64,000 bases of DNA from Micromonospora sp. M71_S20. GTDB taxonomy: Bacteria; Actinomycetota; Actinomycetes; Mycobacteriales; Micromonosporaceae. Positions 38,783 to 47,692 of the stretch are shown piece by piece (within the stretch, counting starts at the first letter, position 1; the number at the start of each line of letters is the position of its first letter). The position numbers and the translations under genes were made by a program. The stretch lies in the NCBI RefSeq assembly GCF_003664255.1, contig NZ_RCCV01000001.1:310001-374000 (forward strand), written 5' to 3'. The notes under the pieces were generated by a model. It saw only the letters and a program-made list of their open reading frames with translations, searched no databases and was not told where the DNA came from.

Positions 38783-39439
38783 TCACTCGCCGCGCAGCCG
38801 GTAGCCGACCCCGCGTACGGTCTCCACCAGGCCGGGATCGCCCAGCTTGCCGCGCAGCGACCCGACGTGCACCTCGACCGTGTGCCCGTCGCCCCAGGTG
38901 GTGCCCCAGGCGTCGAGCAGGATCCGCTCCCGGGCCACCGCCACGCCGGGCTGGCGGGCCAGGGAGAGCAGGACGTCGAACTCCTTGCGGGTCAGCGCCA
39001 CCGGCCGGCCCTCGACGGTGACCGTCCGGGCGGCCACGTCGACGCGTACGGGCCCCACCTCGATCAGGTTGCGCTCCGGCACGGCGTGCGCCGCGCGGCG
39101 CAGCACCGCCTCGATGCGTGCCTGGAGTTCGGTCATGGAGAAGGGCTTGACCACGTAGTCGTCCGCGCCGAGCCGCAGGCCGAGCACCCGGTCCCGTTCC
39201 TCGCCCCGGGCGGTCACCGCGATGATGCCGAGCTGGCTGCTGCGCCGCCGCAGCTCCCGGCACAGGTCGGTGCCGTCCCCGTCGGGCAGGGTCAGGTCCA
39301 GCAGCACCAGGTCGCAGGGGGCGGCGCAGAGGGCCGCCGCGACGGTCGCGGCGTGCTCCACCTCGTACCCCCGGCGGGTGAGGGCGGAGGAGAGCGCGGC
39401 GGCCACCCGGCGGTCGTCCTCGACCAGCAGGATGCGCAC
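38783..39439 (-). CDS. OmpR-family response regulator
   Basis: 218 residues. Receiver domain 1-115 with the acidic pair (VEDD), phospho-acceptor Asp about 48 (LVLLDLTLPDGDG) and Lys about 98 (VVKPF). The winged-helix output domain follows (LTRKEFDVLLSLARQPG, HTVEVHVGSLRGKLG, VRGVGYRL). First gene of a two-gene operon with the sensor kinase. Targets are unknown; the neighbouring TAXI gene is the obvious candidate. A weak inverted repeat, CCATTCG and CGAATGG 15 bp apart, lies at 39449-39477 just upstream. Confidence 0.94.
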   Translation of the reverse strand: MRILLVEDDRRVAAALSSALTRRGYEVEHAATVAAALCAAPCDLVLLDLTLPDGDGTDLCRELRRRSSQLGIIAVTARGEERDRVLGLRLGADDYVVKPFSMTELQARIEAVLRRAAHAVPERNLIEVGPVRVDVAARTVTVEGRPVALTRKEFDVLLSLARQPGVAVARERILLDAWGTTWGDGHTVEVHVGSLRGKLGDPGLVETVRGVGYRLRGE

Positions 39440-39569
39440 CCGGGGCCCCCATTCGTCGGTCCGTCGACCCCGAATGGTGGCAGAAGTACGCCCGCGACGG
39501 GAGGGCCGGTCCCGAGCCGGCCCTCGCAGCAGCCGGTGCCCGAGCGCCCGTGGCGGGTCGATCGGCAGG

Positions 39570-39881
39570 TCAGAGGCCGAAGACCTCGTCGGCCGTGGCG
39601 TCGCGGACCCCGTCGACGAAGCCCCGGAAGCCGGGGTCGTCGTGGCTGGCGGGCACGCTGGTGACGATCTCGCCGGTGGCCTGCGTGACCGCGTCGACCA
39701 GGGGCGGATAGTCGATCTCGACGTCCGGGAGGGTGTCGTCGTCCGCCTGGCCGAGGTTGATCACGTGCTGCACGTCCTCGGTCGGGGTGTCCGGGTCGCC
39801 GGCCCACTCGCCGCCCGCCCGGTGGCACTCGTCGTAGAGCGCGCGCTGGCTGTCGGTCCAGTCCTCGTCGTAGCTCTCCAT
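39570..39881 (-). CDS. Small acidic hypothetical protein
   Basis: 103 residues, strongly acidic (many Asp/Glu: YDEDWTDSQ, GQADDDTLPDVEIDYP). No signal peptide, membrane span or known domain. I chose the ATG at 39881 because GGAGGG lies 6 bases before it; the ATG two codons upstream abuts that site. It stands between the response regulator and a divergent DUF952 gene. No function can be assigned. Confidence 0.65.
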   Translation of the reverse strand: MESYDEDWTDSQRALYDECHRAGGEWAGDPDTPTEDVQHVINLGQADDDTLPDVEIDYPPLVDAVTQATGEIVTSVPASHDDPGFRGFVDGVRDATADEVFGL

Positions 39882-39983
39882 CGCCATCCCTCCGCGACCC
39901 GCTGCCCCGAGCATGCCGGGCGGCGGCGGGCGCCGGGGCGGTACCGGGAAACCGGGACGGCCGCCGGCGGGACCGGCCGCGCG

Positions 39984-39989
39984 TAGGCT
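39984..39989 (+). promoter_or_regulatory. -10 box (TAGGCT) for a leaderless DUF952 transcript
   Basis: TAGGCT fits TAnnnT and ends exactly 6 bases before the GTG start, with no Shine-Dalgarno sequence in between. Confidence 0.45.
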
Positions 39990-39995
39990 GCCGGG

Positions 39996-40334
39996 GTGAT
40001 CTACAAGCTGCTCACCACCATCGAATGGGACGACGCGCTGGCCGCCGGCCACCTCGACGGTACGGCGCTGGACCGGCAGTCCGGGTTCATCCACCTCTCC
40101 GGCGCCGACCAGGTGGTCGGCACGGCCCGGCGGTACTTCGCCGGCGCCACCGGGCTGACCCTGCTGACGGTGGACCCGGACCGGCTGGGCGACGCGCTGC
40201 GCTGGGAGCCGTCGCGCGACGGCGCGCTCTTCCCGCACCTGTACGGCCCGCTGCCGGTGCCCGCCGTGGTGGCCGCCGACGCGCTGCCGGCGGACCGGCC
40301 GGCCGCCGACGCGGTGGCGGCGCTGCTCGCCTGA
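39996..40334 (+). CDS. DUF952 family protein
   Basis: 112 residues covering a complete DUF952 domain: MIYKLLTTIEWDDALAAG at the start, SGFIHLSGADQVVGTARRYF in the middle and FPHLYGPLPVPAVV near the end. The conserved His residues in FIHLS and FPHLYG suggest an ADP-ribosyl/nucleotide-type active site as in related small folds, but the function is not established. GTG start; leaderless promoter box just upstream. Not evidently part of an operon: the next gene begins 160 bp later. Confidence 0.85.
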   Translation: MIYKLLTTIEWDDALAAGHLDGTALDRQSGFIHLSGADQVVGTARRYFAGATGLTLLTVDPDRLGDALRWEPSRDGALFPHLYGPLPVPAVVAADALPADRPAADAVAALLA

Positions 40335-40493
40335 GGGGTCGCTATGCTACGCCGAGTCCGCTCCCCCGGCCTCGCCTGCGCGCCCCGGGGCGGGTGTGGC
40401 AGAACCGATCCGCGCGATCGACGCCCGCCCGGCGTACGCCGACGCGGATCACCGACGGCGCGACGCCGCGCCCCGAGCCATGCGAGTTGAAGG

Positions 40494-41036
40494 ATGACTG
40501 ACAGCAGTTCCCCGTCCCCCTCCGTCTTCGTCCACCCGACGGCCGACGTCGAGGAGGGTGCCCGCGTCGGCGACGGCACGAAGGTCTGGCACCTGGCCCA
40601 CATCCGCTCCTCGGCGCAGGTCGGCGCCGGCTGCGTCATCGGCCGCAACGTGTACGTCGACGCCGGCGTGACGGTCGGCGACCTGGTCAAGATCCAGAAC
40701 AACGTCTCGGTCTACCAGGGCGTCACGATCGAGGACGAGGTCTTCGTCGGTCCGTGCGCGGTCTTCACCAACGACTTCCGGCCCCGGGCGCAGAATCCGG
40801 ACTGGACGATCACGCCGACCCTGGTCCGCCGGGGCGCCTCGATCGGCGCCAACGCCACCCTCGTCTGCGGCATCGAGGTCGGCGAGTACGCGATGATCGC
40901 GGCCGGGTCCGTGGTGACCCGGGACGTGGCGCCGTACCAGCTCGTCGCCGGCAACCCGGCGCGCCCCAAGGGCTGGGTCGACGAGCGCGGCGAGGTGGTC
41001 TCGCGGGACGTGGACAACCCGCCGCAGCGGGGCTGA
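40494..41036 (+). CDS. Hexapeptide-repeat N-acetyltransferase, WbpD/WlbB-like
   Basis: 180 residues forming a left-handed beta-helix: repeats such as VFVHPTADVEEGARVGDGTKV, HIRSSAQVGAGCVIGRNV, then IQNNVSVYQGVTIEDEVFVGP. The block AVFTNDFRPRA carries Asn/Asp residues found in WlbB/WbpD enzymes, which acetylate the 3-amino group of UDP-GlcNAc3NA using acetyl-CoA. The proposed partners WbpA-, WbpB- and WbpE-like genes are in the same window (50888, 57993, 59027). The ATG at 40494 directly follows AAGG, an unusually short spacing. A perfect-stem terminator follows. Confidence 0.85.
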   Translation: MTDSSSPSPSVFVHPTADVEEGARVGDGTKVWHLAHIRSSAQVGAGCVIGRNVYVDAGVTVGDLVKIQNNVSVYQGVTIEDEVFVGPCAVFTNDFRPRAQNPDWTITPTLVRRGASIGANATLVCGIEVGEYAMIAAGSVVTRDVAPYQLVAGNPARPKGWVDERGEVVSRDVDNPPQRG

Positions 41037-41042
41037 ACGAAC

Positions 41043-41088
41043 GACGCGGGGGCGGTGACCGGCACCGCCCGGACACCGCCCCCGCGTC
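41043..41088. terminator. Bidirectional terminator, perfect 15-bp stem
   Basis: GACGCGGGGGCGGTG and CACCGCCCCCGCGTC are exact complements around a 16-base loop. It fills the gap between the convergent acetyltransferase and CDP-glycerol-transferase-like genes. Confidence 0.8.
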
Positions 41089-41094
41089 GACGCG

Positions 41095-42846
41095 TCAGCC
41101 GCAGAGCCGGTCGACCTCCGCCCGGAAGCGGTCCATCGCGTTCGGCTCGTCCGGGCCCAGCAGGTACGTCTTCAGCTCCCGACGCGCCTCGGTCATCGGG
41201 TCGTCACCGGCCCGGGTCACCGCGACAATCTTCGGCAGCTCGCCGCAGTCCGCACCGAGCAGGTACGCGGCCCGCGCGGTGGGGTACCGGCGGCGGAACT
41301 CGTCCTCGGGCAGCCCGGCCGGGTTCGCCACGACGTACGGCCGCTGACTCTGCATGAAGTCCGAGACCACGCTGGAGATGTCGCTGACCAGCAGATCGGT
41401 CTGGTTGAAGCAGTCGAACAGCCCCGGCGCCCGACCCGTGACCACGAGGTGCGCGTCGCCGGCCAGCGAGGTCGCGTCGCTCTGCCCGCCGGCGGCCCGG
41501 ATCCGACGGACGATCCGGTCGTTGGCCGACCGCGCCTTGGCCGACCGGCTGCCGGTGAGCGGGTGCGGCTTGTAGATCACCCGCACGCCGGGGGTGGCCA
41601 GCAGGCCGGCGACGATCCGCTCGCCCATCAGCACCACGGAGGTGTGGTAGACCTCCTCCTCCAGCCAGCCCTCCCAGGTCGGGGCGTACAGCACGGTGAA
41701 CGGCCGGTCGGTGGCCGCCGAGCCGAAGGTGTGCACGCCGGCCAGCTGCGGCCGACCGATCTCGACGATGTCGCGGTCGAGCACGCCGACGCCGCTGAGG
41801 GCGTAGCGCTCCCGCCCCGCCGGACCGGCCACCCAGACCTCGTCGTACACCTTGCTGTAGGGGTTGACGCTGGCCTGCTTGTCGCTGTCGCCGTGGCCGA
41901 CGAAGACGTGCTTCACGCCCGGCTCGCGCAGCAGGTGGATGTTGGCGCCCACGTTCGCCACGTAGAGGGCGGCCCGGAGGCTGCCCAGTTCGAGGTTCAT
42001 GAAGTCGGTGCCGGCCGGTACGCAGATCACCGGCAGGCGGGTGTCGGCGAGCGCCCGGAACGCCTCCTCCTGGCGCATCAGCACCACCGCCCGCCGGCCC
42101 GTCGCCTCGACCGGGGCGAGCCACATGTTGGCCTGGTAGACGTCCTTGACCGGGCCGGCGAAGTAGAGGGCCAGATCCGGCTGCTCGCGGGCGAGCCAGC
42201 TCTGCACCGTCGGCAGCGCCGAGGTGGCCCGGCCGCGCCCGCGCAGCCAGGACAGCGCGAGCACGGCGGCGACCAGCGCCCCCGCCACCAGGGTGACCGC
42301 CGCGGTGAGCACCACCGGCGCCACGTCGTCGGCCAGCACCGCGACCACGGCCGCCGGCACCAGCAGCAGGTTGAGCAGGGGCAGCCGGTCGCCCTCGACG
42401 GCGACGGCCCAGGCCGGCGGCCGGGGTGCCCCGGAGGACCGCCCGAGGTCGATGTTGCGGACGAAGGCGACGGCGGCGGCGCCACGCTCGCCGAGGCGCG
42501 CCAGCACCCCCGTGCCGAGGGCGAGCGCCAGCAGCGCCGCGGGCAGCAGCAGCACCAGGACCAGCGCCGTCGGGCCGGGGCGGACCGTCGTCACGATCAG
42601 CAGGACGACCGCCAGGTCCCGGGCCAGGTGCCGGTGGAGCTGCCCGATGCCGGCCTTCTCCAGTAGTTCCCCGCCGGTCGGCCGACGCAGCAAAGTGAGT
42701 TCACCGGCGGCCACGGCCAGGCCGGCGACCGCGAAGGGGATCATCCAGCCGAGGGCCCCGGCCAGCACCATGACGGCGTACGACAGCAGTATCGCGCCGA
42801 TGAGGCCGGCGTCCGGCTGCTTGCGCAGTTTGCTGAACAAAGACAC
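41095..42846 (-). CDS. CDP-glycerol glycerophosphotransferase family protein (TagB/TagF-like) with membrane N-terminus
   Basis: 583 residues. The first 210 are hydrophobic with five to six helices, an extension absent from classical TagB. Residues about 220-583 match the teichoic-acid primase/polymerase fold: HVFVGHGDSDKQASVNPYSKVYDEVWVAG, FTVLYAPTWEGW, VIYKPHPLTGS (two conserved His regions) and DLLVSDISSVVSDFMQSQRPYVV. Such enzymes transfer glycerol-phosphate or ribitol-phosphate from CDP-alditols to lipid-linked acceptors. The CDP-ribitol-type enzyme at 62912 would supply substrate. Monocistronic: terminators lie on both sides. Confidence 0.88.
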   Translation of the reverse strand: MSLFSKLRKQPDAGLIGAILLSYAVMVLAGALGWMIPFAVAGLAVAAGELTLLRRPTGGELLEKAGIGQLHRHLARDLAVVLLIVTTVRPGPTALVLVLLLPAALLALALGTGVLARLGERGAAAVAFVRNIDLGRSSGAPRPPAWAVAVEGDRLPLLNLLLVPAAVVAVLADDVAPVVLTAAVTLVAGALVAAVLALSWLRGRGRATSALPTVQSWLAREQPDLALYFAGPVKDVYQANMWLAPVEATGRRAVVLMRQEEAFRALADTRLPVICVPAGTDFMNLELGSLRAALYVANVGANIHLLREPGVKHVFVGHGDSDKQASVNPYSKVYDEVWVAGPAGRERYALSGVGVLDRDIVEIGRPQLAGVHTFGSAATDRPFTVLYAPTWEGWLEEEVYHTSVVLMGERIVAGLLATPGVRVIYKPHPLTGSRSAKARSANDRIVRRIRAAGGQSDATSLAGDAHLVVTGRAPGLFDCFNQTDLLVSDISSVVSDFMQSQRPYVVANPAGLPEDEFRRRYPTARAAYLLGADCGELPKIVAVTRAGDDPMTEARRELKTYLLGPDEPNAMDRFRAEVDRLCG

Positions 42847-42967
42847 TCTCCCCTGTCGATCACCGGCGAATCCGGGCAGGTGCGACCTTAACGTGGCATG
42901 TCCTTCGAGTATTGCCGGGGTGTCGCGTGGCCCACCGGCGGGCCACGGCGGCGCCCCCCTCGACGCG

Positions 42968-42998
42968 ACGGGGCCCCGGCCGTCGACCGGGGCCCCGT
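42968..42998 (-). terminator. Hairpin terminator after the GT4-GT2-dehydrogenase operon
   Basis: A perfect 12-bp stem (ACGGGGCCCCGG with CCGGGGCCCCGT) and a 7-base loop, 15 bp beyond the stop of the minus-strand dehydrogenase gene. It separates that operon from the downstream TagB/TagF-like gene. Confidence 0.75.
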
Positions 42999-43012
42999 GA
43001 CGCGACGGCGGA

Positions 43013-44296
43013 TCAGCCGCCGATGACCACCCGCCGCACGCCGGCCCAGCGGGCCGGGTCGGTGACCCGACGGCCGTCGACCAGGACGGTCACGCCGGGC
43101 AGGTCGGACGGGCTGAGGGTGCGGTACTCCGCGTGGTCCGCCTGCACCACGGCCGCGCCGAGCGGCTCACCGTCGTACGGCGGCAGGCCGTGCGCGGTGA
43201 GTTCCTCGGCGGTGTACATCGGGTCCGAGACGTACGGCCGGGCACCGCGCCGCCGCAGCGCGTCGACGGTCGGGAAGACACCGGAGAAGGCGGTCTCCTT
43301 GACCCCACCCCGGTAGGCGGCGCCCAGCACCAGCACCCCGACGTCGGTCAGGTCGCCGTAGGCGGCGGCGAGCAGGTCCACCGCGTACTCCGGCATGGCC
43401 GCGTTGGCCTCGCGCGCCGAGCGGACGACGGTGGCCGCCGGGTCGTTCCACAGGTACATCCGGGGGTAGATCGGGATGCAGTGCCCGCCGACCGCGATGC
43501 CCGGCTGGTGGATGTGGCTGTACGGCTGGGTGTTGCACGCCGCGATGACCTTGGTGACGTCCACGCCGACGGTGTCGGCGAACCGGGCGAACTGGTTGGC
43601 CAGGCCGATGTTGACGTCCCGGTAGGTGGTCTCGGCCAGCTTCGCCAGCTCGGACGCCTCGGCGGAGCCGAGGTCCCAGACGCCGTTGGGGTGCTCCAGG
43701 TCGGGCCGCTCGTCGAAGTCCAGCACCGCCTCGTAGAAGCGGACGCCGTGCTCCGCCGACGCCTCGTCGATGCCGCCGACCAGCTTCGGGTAGCGGCGCA
43801 GGTCGGCGAAGACCCGACCGGTGAGCACCCGCTCGGGGCTGAAGACCAGGTGGAAGTCCTTGCCCGCGGTCAGCCCCGAGCCCTGCTCGAGCATCGGCGC
43901 CCAGCGGTTGCGGGTGGTGCCGACCGGCAGGGTCGTCTCGTAGCTGACCAGGGTGCCCGGCTTCAGGCCGGCGGCGATGGCGCGGGTCGCGTCGTCCATC
44001 CAGCCGAAGTCCGGCACGCCCTCGGCGTCCACGAAGAGCGGCACGACCACCACGACCGCCTCGGACTCGGCGACCGCCGCGGCGGTGTCGGTGGTGGCGG
44101 TCAGCAGCCCGGCGGCCACCGTCTCCTTGAGCTTGACGTCCAGGTCGGTCTCACCCGGGAAGGGCACCGCCCCGTCGTTGACCAGCCCGACGACCCGCTC
44201 GGAGACGTCGGCACCGATCACCCGGTGGCCCTTCGTGGCGAACTGCACGGCGAGCGGCAGGCCGATCTTCCCCAGCGCGACGACGCAGATGTTCAT
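43013..44296 (-). CDS. Nucleotide-sugar dehydrogenase (UDP-glucose/UDP-ManNAc dehydrogenase family)
   Basis: 427 residues. N-terminal Rossmann fold (VVALGKIGLPLAVQFATKGHRVIGAD), family blocks YETTLPVGTTRN, FSPERVLTGRV and a central LAKLAETTYRDVNIGLANQFA helix. The catalytic Cys is in GIAVGGHCIPIYP. Such enzymes oxidise C6 of a UDP-sugar to the uronic acid with two NAD+. It differs clearly from the second dehydrogenase at 50888 (HCIPIYP versus HCIPIDP, different substrate loop), so the two probably act on different sugars. AGGAGG precedes the ATG. Last gene of a minus-strand operon, 4 bp after the GT2. Confidence 0.88.
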   Translation of the reverse strand: MNICVVALGKIGLPLAVQFATKGHRVIGADVSERVVGLVNDGAVPFPGETDLDVKLKETVAAGLLTATTDTAAAVAESEAVVVVVPLFVDAEGVPDFGWMDDATRAIAAGLKPGTLVSYETTLPVGTTRNRWAPMLEQGSGLTAGKDFHLVFSPERVLTGRVFADLRRYPKLVGGIDEASAEHGVRFYEAVLDFDERPDLEHPNGVWDLGSAEASELAKLAETTYRDVNIGLANQFARFADTVGVDVTKVIAACNTQPYSHIHQPGIAVGGHCIPIYPRMYLWNDPAATVVRSAREANAAMPEYAVDLLAAAYGDLTDVGVLVLGAAYRGGVKETAFSGVFPTVDALRRRGARPYVSDPMYTAEELTAHGLPPYDGEPLGAAVVQADHAEYRTLSPSDLPGVTVLVDGRRVTDPARWAGVRRVVIGG

Positions 44297-44300
44297 GGAA

Positions 44301-45872
44301 CTACTTTCCTCCTAGTGGAAGCCTGCGCCGCAGGCGGGCCACCACCCGGCGCAGCGTCACCGGCGAGACGGCGATCACCAGGTGGCCCTTGTGGTTCGTG
44401 GTCGTGGTGAACACGTACAGCTGTCCGCCGTGTCGGTGGAGCACCCGCTGCCGGACCGGCGGACGTGGCCCGCGCAGCGGGGTGGAACCGCTCTCCCCGG
44501 CCGCCACGGCGGTGACCCGGACGGTGCGGGTCCGCCCACCCGGCGGCAGCCCGGCGAGCAGGTCCGCAGCCCGGAAGGTGACCCGGACGGTGGTCCCCAG
44601 CGGGTCCTCCGTCAGGCCGGTGATGCTACCGCCGGCCGAGCCCACCTTGAAGGTGAGCCCGCCGTCGGCAAGCTCGGCGAGCTCCGGCCAGGGGCTGCGC
44701 GCGGCGACCGTCAGCGTCCTCTCCCCGCCCCGGTCGGGGGACCAGGTCGCGGAGACCGCCTCCAGCCGGGCGAGCCACTTGGGGTCGGACCGGCTGACCT
44801 CGAACCACTCCTCGGACAGGGCGGAACGGGGGTCGCCGAAGCCAGGGTACAGGGCGTACCAGCGGTCGTCCTGCACCACCGTGGGCGGGAGACCCTCCTC
44901 GACGTCCTGCCTGATCACGGCCCGCACGTCGGCGAGGGACCCGAGCCAGGCGGCGCCGATCCGCACCCGGGCGGTGACGCCGAGCCGGTCGCGGATGGAG
45001 TCCGTGAGGTGCTTGCGGGCCAGGTTCGCCACGCCCGCGCGGACCTGCTCCTGGACCTCGGGCTCCAGCGTGAGGAAGTCGTCCTGGAGCAGCTTGGCGA
45101 TCTCCCAGGTGAAGTGCCGGTACAGCACCGCGTCGCGCCGCTCGCCGGGCTCGATCAGCTCCGCCACCACCTCGACGACGCGCTCGACGCCGCGCAGCCG
45201 GGCGAGGTGGTTGCTGCGGTAGGTGATGTTGCCGGCGTTGAGCCGCTTGACCGCGTAGTAGTAGTCGTAATCGGCCAGCACCGAGATGCGCCCGGCCCGC
45301 AGGCACGCCTCCAGGGTGAACGGCTGGTCGCTGCCGACCGGCATGTCCTCCGGGAAGCGCAGCGCGTACTTCTCGATCAGGTCGCGCCGGAACAGCTTGG
45401 TGTTCGACAGGGCGAACGGCAGCGCGGAGGAGAAGAGGTCCACCTCGGCCCGGGTGCTCTCGAAGATGGCCTGGTGGACGTAGCGGTCGTTGACCCCGAC
45501 CATCCGGCCGAGCAGCACGTCGGAGCCCCACTCGTCGGCCGCGGCCACCATCCGGGCCAGCGCCTCCGGCCCGAGGTGGTCGTCGGCGCCGATGAACAGG
45601 ACGTAGCGGCCGGTGGCCTGGTCGAGCGCGCGGTTGCTGGGGGCCGCCGGGCCGCCCGAGTTCGCCTGGTGCAGCACCTTCACGGTGCCCGGGTACGCCG
45701 CCGCGAAGCGGTCGAGCTCGGCGCCGCTGCCGTCGGTGGAGCCGTCGTCGACCGCGACGACCTCCAGCCGGTCCAGCCCGATGGTCTGCTCCACCAGGGA
45801 GGTCAGGCACCGGGTCAGGTCCGGCATCGTGTTGTAGACGGCCGTCACCACCGTCACGTCGGGCGTGGTCAC
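44301..45872 (-). CDS. GT2 glycosyltransferase resembling teichoic-acid glycosyltransferases TarS/TarQ
   Basis: 523 residues. GT-A domain with VDDGSTDGSG, NSGGPAAPSNRALDQATG and the acidic metal site GADDHLG. The following SDVLLGRMVGVNDRYV, SNTKLFRRDLI, FPEDMPVGSDQPFTLEACL and ISVLADYDYYYAVKR closely parallel, from memory, staphylococcal TarS, which adds GlcNAc to poly(ribitol phosphate). Residues about 330-523 form beta-rich C-terminal domains, as TarS has. The GTG at 45872 has AGGGG upstream and overlaps the stop of the GT4 gene (GTGA). It supports a teichoic-acid-like product for the cluster. The sugar transferred is unknown. Confidence 0.85.
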   Translation of the reverse strand: MTTPDVTVVTAVYNTMPDLTRCLTSLVEQTIGLDRLEVVAVDDGSTDGSGAELDRFAAAYPGTVKVLHQANSGGPAAPSNRALDQATGRYVLFIGADDHLGPEALARMVAAADEWGSDVLLGRMVGVNDRYVHQAIFESTRAEVDLFSSALPFALSNTKLFRRDLIEKYALRFPEDMPVGSDQPFTLEACLRAGRISVLADYDYYYAVKRLNAGNITYRSNHLARLRGVERVVEVVAELIEPGERRDAVLYRHFTWEIAKLLQDDFLTLEPEVQEQVRAGVANLARKHLTDSIRDRLGVTARVRIGAAWLGSLADVRAVIRQDVEEGLPPTVVQDDRWYALYPGFGDPRSALSEEWFEVSRSDPKWLARLEAVSATWSPDRGGERTLTVAARSPWPELAELADGGLTFKVGSAGGSITGLTEDPLGTTVRVTFRAADLLAGLPPGGRTRTVRVTAVAAGESGSTPLRGPRPPVRQRVLHRHGGQLYVFTTTTNHKGHLVIAVSPVTLRRVVARLRRRLPLGGK

Positions 45873-47476
45873 GCGCCGACCCCTACCGGGGTCGGTGCCG
45901 GGTCCCCCGTCGGCGCGCCCGGTCGGGGCGGGGCATCGGGCAGCAGCCGGGAGTAGACGGCGTCGAGCTCCTCCGCCTGCGCCTCCCAGGTCCAACCGGC
46001 CAGCAGCCCCGGCCGGTCGTACGCGGCGCGGTAGCGCGCCGGGTCGGTGAGCACCGCCGTGACGGCACGAACGAAATCCGCCACGTCCTCCGCCACGAAC
46101 ACCTCGCCCTGCCCGGTCTCCCGGACAGTCTCCGCCATCGTCCGCACGTCCGACACGACCAATGGCAGACGCGCGTGTGAATACTCGAAGAACTTGGTGA
46201 TCAACGCGATTTCGTGATTCGGCCAGTGACGGATCGGAATAACCCCGACCTGGGCCCTCGACAGGAATGGCACCACCTCGTGATGCGGCACGTACGGCAG
46301 AACGTGCACCCGCCCCGCAACGCCGAGTTCCTCCGCACGGCGGACAAGGCCCTTGACATACGCCGAATCGAGTTTGTTGACCACGAACGCGACATGCGCC
46401 TCCGGCAGCAGCGGCAACGCCTCGACCATCACCCCGAGCCCTCGCTTGGCCGCGGCCACCCCGCTGTAGACGAGTAGTGGGGTGGCCGGCTCGATCCCAC
46501 AGAGCGCCCGGATGTCCGGTACCAGATCGGCGGAGCCCGCCGGCGGCGGCTCCAGCGTCGGCGCGTTGAGTACCACCGCAGGGCGCTCCGCCAGCCCGTG
46601 CTCGCGTTGCAACAGTTCGGCCAAGCCGTGCGAGACGGTCATCGTGGCGTCCGCGTACGGCACGTACTCCCGCTCGTGGCCGACGTTCCCCGGCAGCCAT
46701 CGGGCGTTGTCGCGCCACGGCTGCACCCCTGGCAGGTACTCGTGGGCATCCCACACCAGCGCGATCCGCCGGCCCTTGGCGGCTGCCCGAAGCTTGGCAC
46801 GAGCCCCTACGCCGATCATGCGGAAGTCATTGGCATGGATCAGGTCCGGTGCCAACTCGTCGACGACCGGCCCAAAGGCGATCTCGTAGTCCCACAGGCC
46901 CGGCTCTAGGCGGCGCCACGCGCCGTCACCGTGCACCTTCTGCCAGAAAAGCGTGTACGCACGGTCCCAAGGACTGGTGAGTTTGCGATTGCGCCGCGCC
47001 CGGGTCAGCTCCCGGTTACGGAGCGACACCCAACGGCGGACCACGCCGGACAGCTTCTCCTCGAAGCTCAGCGCCGCCTCGGCCAGCATCGGGACGTCGC
47101 CGCCCTCACGCCGTGCCAGGCTGAGGGTCGCACGCCGCACTTCCAGGTCGGTGCGCCACGCCTTTACCGTCTGCGCACGGTGGGCGCCGATTCCGGTCGG
47201 CGGATATGCCAGCGGCGCCCGCAGCAGGGGGCGCCGGAACTCGTGTCGGCGCTTCGCCAGCGGCTCGGGCATTGGGATCAGCCGAACCTCGGCGTCGCCG
47301 AGCCGCCAGCTCTGTGGCTGCCCGCCGGCAGGCGCACGCCCGAGCAGCACGACGTCCCAGCCGGCGGCGGCGGCGGAACGTGCCGCCTTCTGCACCCGGG
47401 AGTCCCCGTTGACGCCGTTGTCCACCAACATGACGACCCGTCCCCGGGTGCCTGCTTCGTTGGCCGTGCCGTTCAT
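45869..47476 (-). CDS. GT4-type glycosyltransferase, NGxxGDSRVQK paralogue A
   Basis: 535 residues, GT-B fold. It opens with VVMLVDNGVNGDSRVQKAARSAAAAGW, contains LAYPPTG, DLIHANDFRMIGVGA and WDAHEYLPGVQ in the N-terminal half, and ends with donor-domain motifs LVYSGVAAAKRGLGVMVEAL, VLPYVPHHEVVPFL and the E-containing ITKFFEYSHARLPLVVSDV. AGGA precedes the ATG at 47476; the open frame upstream of it has no family similarity. First gene of the GT4-GT2-dehydrogenase operon. Very similar throughout to the gene at 52278, so one arose by duplication. Confidence 0.88.
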   Translation of the reverse strand: MNGTANEAGTRGRVVMLVDNGVNGDSRVQKAARSAAAAGWDVVLLGRAPAGGQPQSWRLGDAEVRLIPMPEPLAKRRHEFRRPLLRAPLAYPPTGIGAHRAQTVKAWRTDLEVRRATLSLARREGGDVPMLAEAALSFEEKLSGVVRRWVSLRNRELTRARRNRKLTSPWDRAYTLFWQKVHGDGAWRRLEPGLWDYEIAFGPVVDELAPDLIHANDFRMIGVGARAKLRAAAKGRRIALVWDAHEYLPGVQPWRDNARWLPGNVGHEREYVPYADATMTVSHGLAELLQREHGLAERPAVVLNAPTLEPPPAGSADLVPDIRALCGIEPATPLLVYSGVAAAKRGLGVMVEALPLLPEAHVAFVVNKLDSAYVKGLVRRAEELGVAGRVHVLPYVPHHEVVPFLSRAQVGVIPIRHWPNHEIALITKFFEYSHARLPLVVSDVRTMAETVRETGQGEVFVAEDVADFVRAVTAVLTDPARYRAAYDRPGLLAGWTWEAQAEELDAVYSRLLPDAPPRPGAPTGDPAPTPVGVGA

Positions 47477-47692
47477 CCCATTCCTGCCCGTCTCTGACTT
47501 TTGCCAGCACCCGCGACCGGAGGCGAGTCTACGACAAACGGCAGGCGCGGCCGCGACGGCGCTGGCGGCGTACCGGCGCCCGGCGAGCGCATTGCTACCC
47601 TCCCCCGGGGTCGGGGAGAGGTAGACCAATCCTCCCGCCGCACGGTGTGGCCGCTGTGGCCTCCGTGACACCCCCTGCGCACATAGGACCAG

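Noticed and set aside
39449..39477. CCATTCG/CGAATGG inverted repeat before the response regulator
   Set aside because: Arms are short and far apart, and OmpR-type regulators usually bind direct repeats. Not strong enough to call an operator.
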